A stretch of DNA of 64,000 bases from Leucobacter chironomi DSM 19883 (GCF_000421845.1 NZ_ATXU01000006.1:175983-239982); one strand, 5' to 3'. Numbered from the stretch's first letter, positions 15,762 through 24,916 are shown. The notes: generated from the sequence alone by a model not told the origin. A program made the numbers and translations.

Positions 15762-15842
15762 CGCCGCGCGCCCCGCACCCATGAACGCGGCCGGGGCACC
15801 CGATCCGCACCAGACAGACCTTCCAAAGACGAAAGGAACCAC

Positions 15843-17279
15843 ATGTCCGACCTCACAACAGGAGGGCGCTTCGGCGCCGCCCTGCGGGAGATCCTCGCCG
15901 ACGACACCGCATTCTCGCGGCACCAGGCGGCGAACTTGCGACCCGAGACCGTGCAGGCGCTCGGCGACCGCATCCGCGAGTCCGGCGTCAAATACATCTA
16001 CTACATGCTGCCCACGCTCGGCAGCCGCACCGTCGCGAAGGTGGTGCCCGCCGAACTCTACGAGCGCATGCTGAAGAAGGGCATCGCCTTCCACCGCACC
16101 GCGCTCACCGACCTGCAGACCAGCCGCGAAGGCGAACTGATCGGCGGCGGCGTCGACGCGCACGAATTCTGGGGCCTCCCCGAACCCGAGACCTTCCAGG
16201 TGCTGCCCTGGGACACCGAGGTCGGCCGCATCTTCTGCACCGCCTACGATCCGCCTCACCTCGGCGAAGGCGGCGGCCGGCTCGTCGCGCTCGACACCCG
16301 CGCGCTCTTCAAAGCCGCGCACCGCGGCTTCACCGAACGCACCGGTTTCGAACTGCGCAGCGGCCTCGAACCCGAGATGACCTGGATCGGCCCCGGGATC
16401 GAGCCCATCAGCAAGCAGGATCAGAGCCCCGCCTATCAGGTCGAGAACCTCGAGAAGATGCGCCCCGTCTACAAGAAGGTCATCAGCTACGGCCAGGCGC
16501 TCGACTTCACCATGATCCAGGGCGACTACGAAGACGACGGCCAGATCGAGCTCAACTGGGACTACGACCGCGCCGACCTCACCGCCGAGCGCATGACCAC
16601 CTACCGCCAGATCTGCAAGCAGGTGGCACGTGAACTCGGCCTCGAAGCGAGCTTCATGGCGAAGCCCTACAACGGCAAGATGGGCAATGGCTGCCACCAC
16701 AACCTCAGCCTGTGGCGCGTCTCGGAAGACGGCCCCGCCGAGAACGTGATCGAAGACGGCCGCGTCGAACTGCACGCCACGCAGACCGCGCGCCACGCGA
16801 TCGGCGGCATGCTGCTCCACACGCCCGGCTCGATGCTCGTGATGGCCTCCACGGTCAACTCCTACAAGCGCTACTGGGATGCGGGCCAGTTCGCCCCCTC
16901 CGGCGCCGACTGGGGCCTCGACACCCGCGGCGTCGCGATCCGCATCTCCGCGAACGGCCGCATGGAGTACCGCCTGCCCGATGCGAGCGTGAACCCCTAC
17001 CTCTCGCACCTCTACCTGCTCGCCGCCATCGAGCACGGCCTCGAAGCGCAGATCGACCCGGGCGACCCGGGCCAGCTCAGCGAGGCCGCGCAGGGCGGAG
17101 CAGTGCCGAACACCCTCGGCATGGCCATCGAATCGTTCGAGGCCGACGAGTACCTCATGGGAGCCATGCCCGAGGAGCTCACCCGCATCTTCCTGCAGCT
17201 CAAGCGCGACGAGTGGGCGCGCTACTGCGGAATCATCACGCAGTGGGAATTCGATCAGTACTGGGAGGCAATTCCGTGA
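15843..17279 (+). CDS. Glutamine-synthetase-like gamma-glutamyl ligase
   Basis: This 478-residue member of the glutamine synthetase superfamily shows the metal-binding GLEPEMTW, the ATP/glutamate region NGKMGNGCHHNLSLW and the C-terminal RISANGRMEYRLPDASVNPYL block. The last matches the R-x-E-x-R-x-PDASANPY type found in GlnA-like ligases such as PuuA and IpuC. These attach glutamate to amines instead of ammonia. Gene order with PuuD-like hydrolases supports gamma-glutamylation of an amine. The ATG at 15843 follows AAAGGA. It ends in a GTGA overlap with the next gene. A role in ordinary ammonia assimilation is less likely from this context. Confidence 0.85.
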   Translation: MSDLTTGGRFGAALREILADDTAFSRHQAANLRPETVQALGDRIRESGVKYIYYMLPTLGSRTVAKVVPAELYERMLKKGIAFHRTALTDLQTSREGELIGGGVDAHEFWGLPEPETFQVLPWDTEVGRIFCTAYDPPHLGEGGGRLVALDTRALFKAAHRGFTERTGFELRSGLEPEMTWIGPGIEPISKQDQSPAYQVENLEKMRPVYKKVISYGQALDFTMIQGDYEDDGQIELNWDYDRADLTAERMTTYRQICKQVARELGLEASFMAKPYNGKMGNGCHHNLSLWRVSEDGPAENVIEDGRVELHATQTARHAIGGMLLHTPGSMLVMASTVNSYKRYWDAGQFAPSGADWGLDTRGVAIRISANGRMEYRLPDASVNPYLSHLYLLAAIEHGLEAQIDPGDPGQLSEAAQGGAVPNTLGMAIESFEADEYLMGAMPEELTRIFLQLKRDEWARYCGIITQWEFDQYWEAIP

Positions 17280-18001
17280 CCGCCGACAACCGAACCATCA
17301 AGCTCGCCTGCATCGACTCAGAGGCGCTGCCGCTCTTCTCCAAGAGCACCGACGGCCGCACCCGCGGCGGCTACGAACCCGAGGCGGCCGCCCTCGTCAT
17401 GTCGCGGCTCGCCGGAGGCGCCGCCGACGTCGAGTGGGTGATGGTGCCGTGGGAGGAGATGATCCCCGCCGTGCGCCGCGGCGATGCCGACGCCGTCTGG
17501 TGCGGCCAGGGCATCACCCCCGAACGCTCCGCACAGGTCGACTTCACCAAGCCCTACGCCGTGTTCAACGAAACCCTCGTGGTGCGCGCCGACGACCCCG
17601 CCCGCTCACCCGAGCAGCTCGAAGGCTACAAGATCGGCGCGATCGCAGGCTCCACCAACATGAAGCTCGCCGAGACCTTCCCCGGCGCCGAACTCGTCAG
17701 CTTCGGCGCGAGCGACGACGTGTTCGGCGACATGATCGAGGCGACGCGTTCCGGCGAGATCGACGGTTTCGTCGACGACGACGTCGTGATGATCCCGCTC
17801 GGCCAGGAGGACCCCGACTTCGTCGAGGCCTTCACCGTGCAGACCGGCAATCGCTGGGGGATCGGCGTCGCACCCGGCAACGACGCGCTGCGCGAGGAGA
17901 TCGACCGCGCCATCGAGGAGGTCGTCGCCGACGGCTCGCTCGAAGCAGTCTGGCGCAAGTGGATGCCGCTGCTCGCCTTCCCGCTCGCGAGCGAGGCGTA
18001 A
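17276..18001 (+). CDS. Family 3 solute-binding-like protein without signal peptide
   Basis: This 241-residue periplasmic-binding-protein type 3 fold shows the pattern AVWCGQGITPERSAQVDFTKPYAVFNETLVVR and SPEQLEGYKIGAIAGSTNMKLAETF, typical of amino acid binding proteins. The GTG at 17276 overlaps the ligase stop by 4 bp (GTGA), which fixes the start. The protein then begins TADNRTIKLACIDSEALP with no hydrophobic signal or lipobox. No ABC permease or ATPase is in the operon. It may therefore bind a ligand in the cytoplasm, as a buffer, chaperone or sensor. An upstream start inside the ligase gene would not supply a signal peptide either. Confidence 0.82.
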   Translation: MTADNRTIKLACIDSEALPLFSKSTDGRTRGGYEPEAAALVMSRLAGGAADVEWVMVPWEEMIPAVRRGDADAVWCGQGITPERSAQVDFTKPYAVFNETLVVRADDPARSPEQLEGYKIGAIAGSTNMKLAETFPGAELVSFGASDDVFGDMIEATRSGEIDGFVDDDVVMIPLGQEDPDFVEAFTVQTGNRWGIGVAPGNDALREEIDRAIEEVVADGSLEAVWRKWMPLLAFPLASEA

Positions 18002-18727
18002 GTGGCAGCCCTCCGCGGCGACCGGATGCCGCGCATCGGAGTCACGGGGATGTGGTCGAACCACATCCACGGCCTGCGATTCGACGGCAGCGCGGTCGCC
18101 GCGGCGGTGCTGCGCTCCGTGATCCGGGCGGGCGGCGAACCACTCACCCTGTTCGCCGAGAGCGCGCTGCCGCCGGAGGAGCGGCTGCGCGGCCTCGACG
18201 CGCTGCTCGTGCCGGGCGGATCGGACATCGACCCGCGCCGCTACGGGCAGGAGCCCGTCGCCGCCGTCTCGCCCGCCGACTTCGCCGAGCAGGACGACTT
18301 CGAAGCCGGCATGCTGGCCGCGGCGATCCGGATCGGGATGCCCGTGCTCGCGATCTGCCGCGGCTTCCAACTGCTGAATGTCGAGTACGGCGGCACGCTC
18401 GTGCAGGATGTCGCCGCCGACAGCCCCCACCGCAACTCGGTGCACGACGTCGAACTCGAAGCCGGGTCGGCGCTCGCCGCAGCGATCGGGGCCGCCAGCC
18501 TGCCCGTGTCGTCGTACCACCATCAGGCGATCGACCGCGTCGGGGAGGGGCTGCGCGTCACCGGGCGCGCACCCGACGGCGTGGTCGAAGCACTCGAACA
18601 CCCCGACGCGCCGCTCATCGCCGTGCAGTGGCACCCGGAGGACAACGCCGCGGCGGACGAGCGCCAGCACGCGCTCTTCGCCTGGCTCATCGAGCGGGCT
18701 CGGGCGAGAATGGACCGAGAGGCATGA
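18002..18727 (+). CDS. PuuD-like gamma-glutamyl hydrolase, second copy
   Basis: This 241-residue class I glutamine amidotransferase-like hydrolase of the C26 group has its nucleophile at Cys119 (AICRGFQLLNVEYGG) and His in VQWHPEDN near residue 210. The GTG start directly abuts the TAA of the preceding gene, so translation is probably coupled. Together with the ligase two genes upstream it could remove the gamma-glutamyl group after the amine has been oxidised. It differs clearly from the first copy at 11533, which begins with a longer N-terminus and lies behind a separate promoter. Confidence 0.85.
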   Translation: MAALRGDRMPRIGVTGMWSNHIHGLRFDGSAVAAAVLRSVIRAGGEPLTLFAESALPPEERLRGLDALLVPGGSDIDPRRYGQEPVAAVSPADFAEQDDFEAGMLAAAIRIGMPVLAICRGFQLLNVEYGGTLVQDVAADSPHRNSVHDVELEAGSALAAAIGAASLPVSSYHHQAIDRVGEGLRVTGRAPDGVVEALEHPDAPLIAVQWHPEDNAAADERQHALFAWLIERARARMDREA

Positions 18728-18794
18728 CGGGGTCGCCGGCAGCGGGATCGCCCGCGCCGGGCAACGGTTTGGATCAGAACAGAAGGGGCGTGGA

Positions 18795-19532
18795 ATGCGC
18801 AGTGCACGAGTGCTGGTGATCGAGCACCAGAAGAACGCGGGGCTGGGACAGCTGTCGGACCGGCTGATTGAGAACGGCCTGACGCTCGAAACCGTGGGAC
18901 CCGACACCGGCGCCCCCGTGCCCGAATCGCTCGACGGCTACGACGCGCTGATCGTGCTCGGCGGCGCGATGGGCCCCACCGAGGATGACCAGGCGCCCTG
19001 GCTGCCGGCCACCCGCAAGCTGCTCGTCGACGGCGTCGAGCAGGGTGTGCCGACGCTCGGCATCTGCCTCGGCGCGCAGCTGCTCGCCACCGCCACGGGC
19101 GGCCACGTCCGCACCATGCCGGCGGGTCCAGAAGTGGGGCTGCTGGACGTGGGCTTCGATGCATCGGCGGCGGGCGATCCGCTCTTCGGCGACCTCGCGG
19201 GCACCTCGGTGCCCGCGGTGCAGTGGCACTGGCTCGAAGCCGACCGGCTCCCCGAGAGCGCCCACGTGCTCGCGTCGAGCCCCGCCTGCCGCAACCAGGC
19301 GTTCCGCATCGGGGCCGCGGCGTGGGGCGTGCAGTTCCATCCCGAGGCGCTCGGCGGCACGGCGCAGGACTGGGTCGACGAGGATCGCCAGAGCATCCAC
19401 GACCTGGGCCTCGAAGAGGCCGTGCTGGTGGGCGACGTGCTCGCAGCCGAGCCCCGGCTCGGAGCCGTCTGGCTGCCGATCGCCGATCGCTTCGCGGAGG
19501 TCGCACAGCTCAGCGCCGCCCAAGCGGCCTGA
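18795..19532 (+). CDS. Type 1 glutamine amidotransferase (GuaA-N-like)
   Basis: This 245-residue class I amidotransferase domain protein has its nucleophile at Cys91 (GICLGAQLLATATGG) and the His/Glu pair in GVQFHPEAL. It is closer to the free GMP-synthase-like amidotransferases than to PuuD. Such proteins are encoded beside glutamine-synthetase-like ligases in aniline degradation loci (the TdnQ/TdnT pair), where the amidotransferase-like partner acts with the ligase. The ATG at 18795 follows GAAGGGG. It is the last gene of the rightward set and ends before a strong hairpin. The exact substrate is unknown. Confidence 0.8.
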   Translation: MRSARVLVIEHQKNAGLGQLSDRLIENGLTLETVGPDTGAPVPESLDGYDALIVLGGAMGPTEDDQAPWLPATRKLLVDGVEQGVPTLGICLGAQLLATATGGHVRTMPAGPEVGLLDVGFDASAAGDPLFGDLAGTSVPAVQWHWLEADRLPESAHVLASSPACRNQAFRIGAAAWGVQFHPEALGGTAQDWVDEDRQSIHDLGLEEAVLVGDVLAAEPRLGAVWLPIADRFAEVAQLSAAQAA

Positions 19533-19583
19533 TCCGCCCCCGCCGCCTGGCCCGGGCCCCCGTTCAGTCGGCCCCTTCGTACC

Positions 19584-19621
19584 GAGCCGGCCTGCTATTC
19601 ACGCGAATAGCAGGCCGGCTC
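19584..19621. terminator. Bidirectional terminator
   Basis: Perfect 17-bp stem GAGCCGGCCTGCTATTC with a 4-nt loop ACGC, extended outside by partial pairing of GTACC with GATAC. It separates the convergent amidotransferase and Cache-like genes. Confidence 0.85.
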
Positions 19622-19657
19622 GATACATAGAGGCCCTCTCGATGGGGCCCGAGCAGC

Positions 19658-20365
19658 CTAGTCGGTGCGGTACACCAGCTGCACGTCGGCGCCCTCGGGG
19701 CCGAGCCGCTTGCGCGTGAAGCCGTCGAGGGCATCCGGCACGAACACGCCGGCGAGGAACCGCGACGAGTTGCCCACGAGCACATTGCCGTGGCGGCCGA
19801 TCAGCGCCATCTCGGTGCCGCTGCGCTGCAGCAGGGGCAGCAGCTCAGCCTCGAGATCGGCCACCTGGATGTCGTTGCCGATCGCGCCCACCCGCACGCC
19901 GCCCACATTCGCCGGCACGGTGAGGGTGAGCACGTAGGCCTCGACCCCCAGATAGTCGATGTAGGGCCCCACCAGCGCCGGCGTGCCCTCGTGGAACGCC
20001 CGGATGAACCACTCGTGGTGCTCGTAGTCGTAGTAGCGGTCGGCACCCGGCACCACCCCGAAGGAGTAGCGGGCGAAGCGCGTCTCGTCCTCGCGCACCC
20101 ACCACTCCAGATGGCCGCGCTCGAAGCTCAGCACGGAGCGCGCGAAGATGAGGCCGCAGCCGTCGACCACGGCGTTGTCGGCGAGGTAGCGCACCGCGAG
20201 CGCGCGCAGGCGGCGGCGCACCGTCTCGCCCAGGTCGAGCCTGCCGGCCTCGTCGAGCGTCAGCAGCGCCGTGAAGTCCTGCGACAGCTTCTCCAGGTGA
20301 GCGAAACGGTCGTCCAGCCACGCCTCGACGCCCGTGACCGCCGTCGCAACCTCCGCGGCGGTCAC
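19658..20365 (-). CDS. Cytosolic Cache-like sensor protein
   Basis: This 235-residue protein has no membrane segment or signal peptide. The middle part (FERGHLEWWVRE..., YYDYEHHEWFIRAFHEGTPALVGPYIDYLGVEAYVLTLTVPANVGGVRVGAIGNDIQV) strongly resembles the PDC/dCache ligand-binding fold found in extracellular sensors: a W-F-x-x-A-x-x-G pattern, a GPY-x-D strand and a final G-V-x-x-x-D strand. Cache domains often bind amino acids or amines. Its GTG start overlaps the stop of the GntR regulator gene by 4 bp, so the two are almost surely coexpressed and may form one sensory unit. No output domain is present in this protein. Confidence 0.7.
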   Translation of the reverse strand: MTAAEVATAVTGVEAWLDDRFAHLEKLSQDFTALLTLDEAGRLDLGETVRRRLRALAVRYLADNAVVDGCGLIFARSVLSFERGHLEWWVREDETRFARYSFGVVPGADRYYDYEHHEWFIRAFHEGTPALVGPYIDYLGVEAYVLTLTVPANVGGVRVGAIGNDIQVADLEAELLPLLQRSGTEMALIGRHGNVLVGNSSRFLAGVFVPDALDGFTRKRLGPEGADVQLVYRTD

Positions 20366-21120
20366 GATCCGCCCTCCTCGACGCCCTCAAGCGCGAGCTT
20401 GCCGTCGACGATGAGCTGCATGTTCCCCCTGACGTGCTCGACGGCGAGACGCTGCGCCTCATCCGCCCGCTGCTGCTCGATCGCCATCGCGATCGCAAGA
20501 TGCTCGGCGAAGGCCTGCTGCACCGAGGCGCGGCAGATCGCATCGCACCACAGGAACGGGGAGAGTTCCGAGTGCAGTCGCTGCTCGCCCGTGAGCAACC
20601 GCCGGGAGTGGCTGAGCACTGCGATCTCGAAGTGGAAACGGCTGTCCGCCAGCGAGCGCTCCCGCCCGTTGCGCCCCTCGCGCGCCTCGAAGGCGAACTC
20701 TGCGAGCCTCGTGCGCATTCCCGGCTGCGTGCGCTCGGCCGCGAGGCGCGCCGCCATCCCGGAGATCGCCGCGTGCTCGTCGAAGAAGTCGCGCAGCGCC
20801 ACGAGGCTTGTGCGCGCCAGCGAGGAACGCAGCTCCTGCGGCGACGGGAACGGCGCCTGCACCACGAAGGTGCCGCCGTTGCGGCCCCGCCGCGTCTCCA
20901 CGATGCCGTGCGCGCGCAGCTCGGCGAGCGCCTTCCGCAACGTGGCCACCGCCACCCCGAACTGGGTGGCGAGCTCCGCCTCCACCGGCAGCCGCTCGCC
21001 GACGGTCAGCACGCCCATCGAGATCGCAGCGGCGATCCGCTGCGCGATCCCGCCGACGCTCGGGCCGCCGGGATCGCTCTCACCGTGCTGCGGGGTCTGC
21101 CCCAGCGGGGGTTTCTGCAC
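20362..21120 (-). CDS. GntR-family regulator, FCD/FadR type
   Basis: This 252-residue transcription factor has an N-terminal winged helix (GIAQRIAAAISMGVLTVGERLPVEAELATQFGVAVATLRKALAELRAHGIVETRRGRNGGTFV, about residues 22-87) and an all-helical C-terminal ligand domain with metal-type histidines (HFEIA, HSEL). FCD regulators usually sense small carboxylates or amino acid derivatives. Gene context points to the adjacent amine cluster and the permease as targets. The annotated GTG at 21120 lies 12 bp after the kgd stop with only a G-rich site upstream, so a start further in is possible. Its stop overlaps the Cache-like gene. Confidence 0.87.
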   Translation of the reverse strand: MQKPPLGQTPQHGESDPGGPSVGGIAQRIAAAISMGVLTVGERLPVEAELATQFGVAVATLRKALAELRAHGIVETRRGRNGGTFVVQAPFPSPQELRSSLARTSLVALRDFFDEHAAISGMAARLAAERTQPGMRTRLAEFAFEAREGRNGRERSLADSRFHFEIAVLSHSRRLLTGEQRLHSELSPFLWCDAICRASVQQAFAEHLAIAMAIEQQRADEAQRLAVEHVRGNMQLIVDGKLALEGVEEGGS

Positions 21121-21132
21121 CCGTGCCCCCGA

Positions 21133-24100
21133 TCAGGATCCGTCGTCGAAGCGGAGCGCGCGTGCGATGAGGCGCTCCTGCTCGACGGCGTGCACCTTCG
21201 CCGAACCCGTCGACGGGGCCGCGGAGGCGGGGCGGGAGACCACTCGGATGCGATCGTTCGCCAGATGCTTCGACAGCTCGAGCGAGATGAACGGCCACGC
21301 GCCCTGGTTCTCGGGCTCGTCCTGCACCCACACCAGCTCAGCGCCGGGGTACTGGGTGAGCACGCGACCCAGCGGCACGTTCGGCACCGGGTAGAACTGC
21401 TCCACGCGCACCAGCGCCACCCGCGGATCAGGACGCTTCTCGAGCGCCGCGCGCAGGTCATAGTAGACCTTGCCCGAGACGAGCACCACCCGCTCCACCG
21501 CCGCGTGGTTCTCGATCGTGGGATCGTCGAGCACGGGCTGGAATGTGCCGGTCGTGAAATCCTCGACCGCGGAGGCCGCGCCGCGCAGGCGCAGCATCTG
21601 CTTCGGGGTGAACACGATGAGCGGTTTGCGGGGGCGCGCGTAGGCCTGGCGCCGCAGCAGGTGGAAGTAGTTCGCCGGCGTCGAGGGGCGGGCGACGATC
21701 ATGTTGTCTTCGGCGCAGAGCTGCAGGTAGCGCTCGATGCGCGCCGAGGAATGATCCGGCCCCTGACCCTCGTAGCCGTGGGGGAGCAGCATGACCACCG
21801 AGGAGCGCTGACCCCACTTCTGCTCGGCCGCGGCGATGTACTCGTCGATCACGGCCTGCGCCGTGTTCGCGAAGTCGCCGAACTGGGCCTCCCACAGCAC
21901 GAGCGCATCCTCGCGCTGCAGCGAGTAGCCGTACTCGAAGGCGAGCGCCGCGTACTCGGAGAGCAGCGAGTCGTAGATCCAGAACCGGGCCTGCTCGTCG
22001 GAGAGGTTGAGCAGCGGGATCCACTCCTGGCCGTTGGCCCGGTCGTGGAACACCGCGTGCCGCTGCGCGAAGGTGCCGCGGCGGGCATCCTGGCCCACGA
22101 AGCGCACCGCAGTGCCCTCCATGAGCAGCGAACCGAGCGCCAGCAGCTCGCCGAAGCCCCAGTCGATGCCGCCCTCGCGGCTCATCTCGACCCGCTTGTT
22201 GAGCAGCTGCTGCAGCTTCTGATGCACCGTGAAGCCCTCGGGCTTGTTGCCGAACGCATCGCCGATGCGCTCGACCACGGCGCGATCCACCGCCGTCTCG
22301 AGCGGCGCCGGCCCGGGGCCGCCCGCCTCGGCGACCTCGCCGATGCCGCCCGCGCCCACGATCGGGATCGATCCCGTCTGCGCGGCGTGCGTCTCCTGGA
22401 AGGCGACCTCGAGGCGGTCCTGGAAGTCCTGCTTGGCCTTCTCGTACTCCTCCTCGGTGATGTCGCCGCGGCCCACGAGCGCGCTCGTGTACAGGCGACG
22501 GGTGGATCGCTTGGCCTCGATGAGGTCGGTCATGAGCGGCTGCGTCATCGAGGGGTCGTCGCCCTCGTTGTGGCCGCGGCGGCGGTAGCAGACGAGATCG
22601 ATGATGACGTCGATGTGGAAGCGCTGGCGGAACTCGTACGCCAGCTTCGCGACGCGCACCACCGACTCGGGGTCGTCGCCGTTCACGTGGAAGATCGGGG
22701 ACTGCACGACCTTGCCGATCTCGGACGAGTAGACGCCCGAACGCGAATCGAGCGGCAGCGTCGTGAAGCCGACCTGGTTGTTGATGATGATGTGGATCGT
22801 GCCGCCCGTGCGGTAGGCGCGCAGCTGCGACATCTGCAGCGTCTCGTAGACGACGCCCTGGCCGGCCATCGCCGCGTCGCCGTGGACGAGCAACGGCAGC
22901 GTGGTGAAGGAGCCGATGGGCTTCAGATCCTGCTTCGCGCGCACGATGCCCTCGAGCACGCCGTCGACGGTCTCCAGGTGCGAGGGGTTCGCGGCGAGGT
23001 GCACCGGCACCTGCGTGCTGTTCGGGGCGGTGAAGACGCCCGAGGTGCCGAGGTGATACTTCACGTCGCCCGAGCCGGCCTTCTGCGACTGCGCGCCCTC
23101 GAACTCTCGGAAGATCTGACCGTAGGTCTTGCCGGCGATGTTCGACAGCACGTTCAGACGGCCGCGGTGCGCCATGCCGATGTCGACGCTGTCGACGCCG
23201 TCCTCGGCCGCGTCGATGAGCATCGCGTCGAGCAGCGGGATCACCGATTCGCCGCCCTCCAGGCTGAAGCGCTTCTGGCCGACGTACTTCGTCTGCAGGA
23301 AGGTCTCGAAGGCCTCGGCCTCGTTGAGCTTCTCGAGGATGCGCATCTGCTCGTCGCGGCTCGGCTTCGCGTAGGGCACCTCCAGCTGCTCGCGCAGCCA
23401 CAGCCGCTGCGCCGGATCCTGGATGTGCATGTACTCGATGCCGATCTTGCGGCAGTACGAGTCGCGCAGCACGCCCAGGATGTCGCGCAGCTTCATGGTT
23501 CGCTTGCCGCCGATGCCGCCGGTCACGAACTCGCGGTCGAGATCCCAGAAGGTGAGGCCGTGGTTCTCGATCTCGAGATCCGGGTGGGTGCGCTGCACGT
23601 ACTCCAGCGGATCGATGTCGGCCATCAGGTGGCCGCGCACGCGGAACGAGTTGATGAGCTCCTGCACGCGGGCCGTCTTGTCGACCGCACCCGACACGTC
23701 GACGTGGATGTCGGTCGCCCACTGCACCGGCTTGTAGGGGATGCGCAGGGCCGCGAAGATCTCCTCGTAGAAGCGGTGCCCGCCTGTGAGCCGCTCGTGG
23801 ACGAGCTTCAAGAACTCGCCCGAGCCGGCGCCCTGGATGACGCGGTGGTCGTAGGTGCTGGTGAGCGTGATGGTCTTCGAGATGCCGAGGCGCACGAGCA
23901 CCTCTTCGGAGGCGCCCTGGAACTCGGCCGGGTACTCGAGGGCGCCGGCGCCGATGATGGAGCCCTGACCGCTCATGAGGCGCGGCACCGAGTGCACGGT
24001 GCCGATGCCGCCCGGGTTGGTGAGCGAGATCGTGGTGCCCTGGAAGTCTGCGGCGCCGAGCTTGTTGTCGCGGGCGCGCTTCACCAGGTCTTCGTAGGCG

Positions 24101-24870
24101 GCGAGATACTCGTTGAAGTCGAGGGTCTCGGCACGCTTGATGCTGGGCACCAGCAACGACCGGGTGCCGTCGGGCTTCGGCACGTCGATCGCGATGCCGA
24201 GCCCGATGTGGGCCGGCGCGACGAGCGAGGGCTTGCCGTCGACCTCGGCGTAGGCCACGTTCTGGCTGGGGAACTCCTTGAGCGACTGGATCAGCGCCCA
24301 CCCGATGAGGTGCGTGAACGAGACCTTGCCGCCGCGGCTGCGCCGCAGGTGGTTGTTGATGACGATGCGGTTGTCGATCAGCAGCTTCGCCGGGATCGTG
24401 CGCACGCTCGTGGCGGTCGGAACAGTGAGGCTCTGATCCATGTTCTTCGAGAGCGTGCGGGCCATGCCGCGCAGGGGAGTGACGGTGTCGTCCTGCTGCG
24501 GCTGCGGCTCCGCCGCCTCCGAGCGGGCCGGAGTGCGGGGCGCATCGGCGGGGATCGGGGCCTCGCGGGGCGCCGCGTTGGTGGTGCGCGCGGGCTGCGT
24601 CGAGGTGGGGACCGAGGCGGTCGCGGGCGACGCCGGCGAGACCACATCGGGCTGCGCGGTGGCCTTCGGCTGCGAGGCGGCGGCCTGAGCTCCGGGGGAG
24701 GCCGGGGCGGTGGCGGACTGTCCGTACTGCTCGAGTACCGGCCACCACGATCGATCCACCGAGTTCTTGTCGACCTGATACTGCTTCCACAGCTCGTCGA
24801 CGAGCCACTCGTTCGCACCGAAATCTCCTGCGGGACCAGCCTGTCCGGTGGTCTCCGTGCGCTCCGCCAA
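21133..24870 (-). CDS. kgd: Multifunctional 2-oxoglutarate dehydrogenase E1/E2 (Kgd)
   Basis: This 1245-residue actinobacterial enzyme converts 2-oxoglutarate to succinyl-CoA with separate E3 and lipoyl partners. Domains in order are a short helical N-terminus (FGANEWLVDELWKQYQVD), an Ala/Pro-rich linker, an E2 succinyltransferase domain ending in the catalytic TYDHRVIQGAGSGEF near residue 350, then the thiamine diphosphate E1 domain (DIGMAHRGRLNVLSNIAGK, PSHLETVDGVLEG, ...) and the transketolase-like C-terminus. No lipoyl domain is present, as in Mycobacterium Kgd. The TTG at 24870 with GGGAA upstream gives the conserved N-terminus; the frame runs open to 24966. Confidence 0.96.
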   Translation of the reverse strand: MAERTETTGQAGPAGDFGANEWLVDELWKQYQVDKNSVDRSWWPVLEQYGQSATAPASPGAQAAASQPKATAQPDVVSPASPATASVPTSTQPARTTNAAPREAPIPADAPRTPARSEAAEPQPQQDDTVTPLRGMARTLSKNMDQSLTVPTATSVRTIPAKLLIDNRIVINNHLRRSRGGKVSFTHLIGWALIQSLKEFPSQNVAYAEVDGKPSLVAPAHIGLGIAIDVPKPDGTRSLLVPSIKRAETLDFNEYLAAYEDLVKRARDNKLGAADFQGTTISLTNPGGIGTVHSVPRLMSGQGSIIGAGALEYPAEFQGASEEVLVRLGISKTITLTSTYDHRVIQGAGSGEFLKLVHERLTGGHRFYEEIFAALRIPYKPVQWATDIHVDVSGAVDKTARVQELINSFRVRGHLMADIDPLEYVQRTHPDLEIENHGLTFWDLDREFVTGGIGGKRTMKLRDILGVLRDSYCRKIGIEYMHIQDPAQRLWLREQLEVPYAKPSRDEQMRILEKLNEAEAFETFLQTKYVGQKRFSLEGGESVIPLLDAMLIDAAEDGVDSVDIGMAHRGRLNVLSNIAGKTYGQIFREFEGAQSQKAGSGDVKYHLGTSGVFTAPNSTQVPVHLAANPSHLETVDGVLEGIVRAKQDLKPIGSFTTLPLLVHGDAAMAGQGVVYETLQMSQLRAYRTGGTIHIIINNQVGFTTLPLDSRSGVYSSEIGKVVQSPIFHVNGDDPESVVRVAKLAYEFRQRFHIDVIIDLVCYRRRGHNEGDDPSMTQPLMTDLIEAKRSTRRLYTSALVGRGDITEEEYEKAKQDFQDRLEVAFQETHAAQTGSIPIVGAGGIGEVAEAGGPGPAPLETAVDRAVVERIGDAFGNKPEGFTVHQKLQQLLNKRVEMSREGGIDWGFGELLALGSLLMEGTAVRFVGQDARRGTFAQRHAVFHDRANGQEWIPLLNLSDEQARFWIYDSLLSEYAALAFEYGYSLQREDALVLWEAQFGDFANTAQAVIDEYIAAAEQKWGQRSSVVMLLPHGYEGQGPDHSSARIERYLQLCAEDNMIVARPSTPANYFHLLRRQAYARPRKPLIVFTPKQMLRLRGAASAVEDFTTGTFQPVLDDPTIENHAAVERVVLVSGKVYYDLRAALEKRPDPRVALVRVEQFYPVPNVPLGRVLTQYPGAELVWVQDEPENQGAWPFISLELSKHLANDRIRVVSRPASAAPSTGSAKVHAVEQERLIARALRFDDGS

Positions 24871-24916
24871 AGCGACTTCCCTTCGTAGATGTGGTAAGTG
24901 GCAACTCGTAGCCCGG

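Noticed and set aside
20434..24888. A 1484-codon open frame on the plus strand across kgd
   Set aside because: It is the antisense shadow of kgd in G+C-rich DNA: it has His/Arg/Asp-rich composition with no domain, while the minus-strand frame encodes a complete enzyme. The same applies to the long minus-strand frame over mfd (36365-39775) and similar ones.
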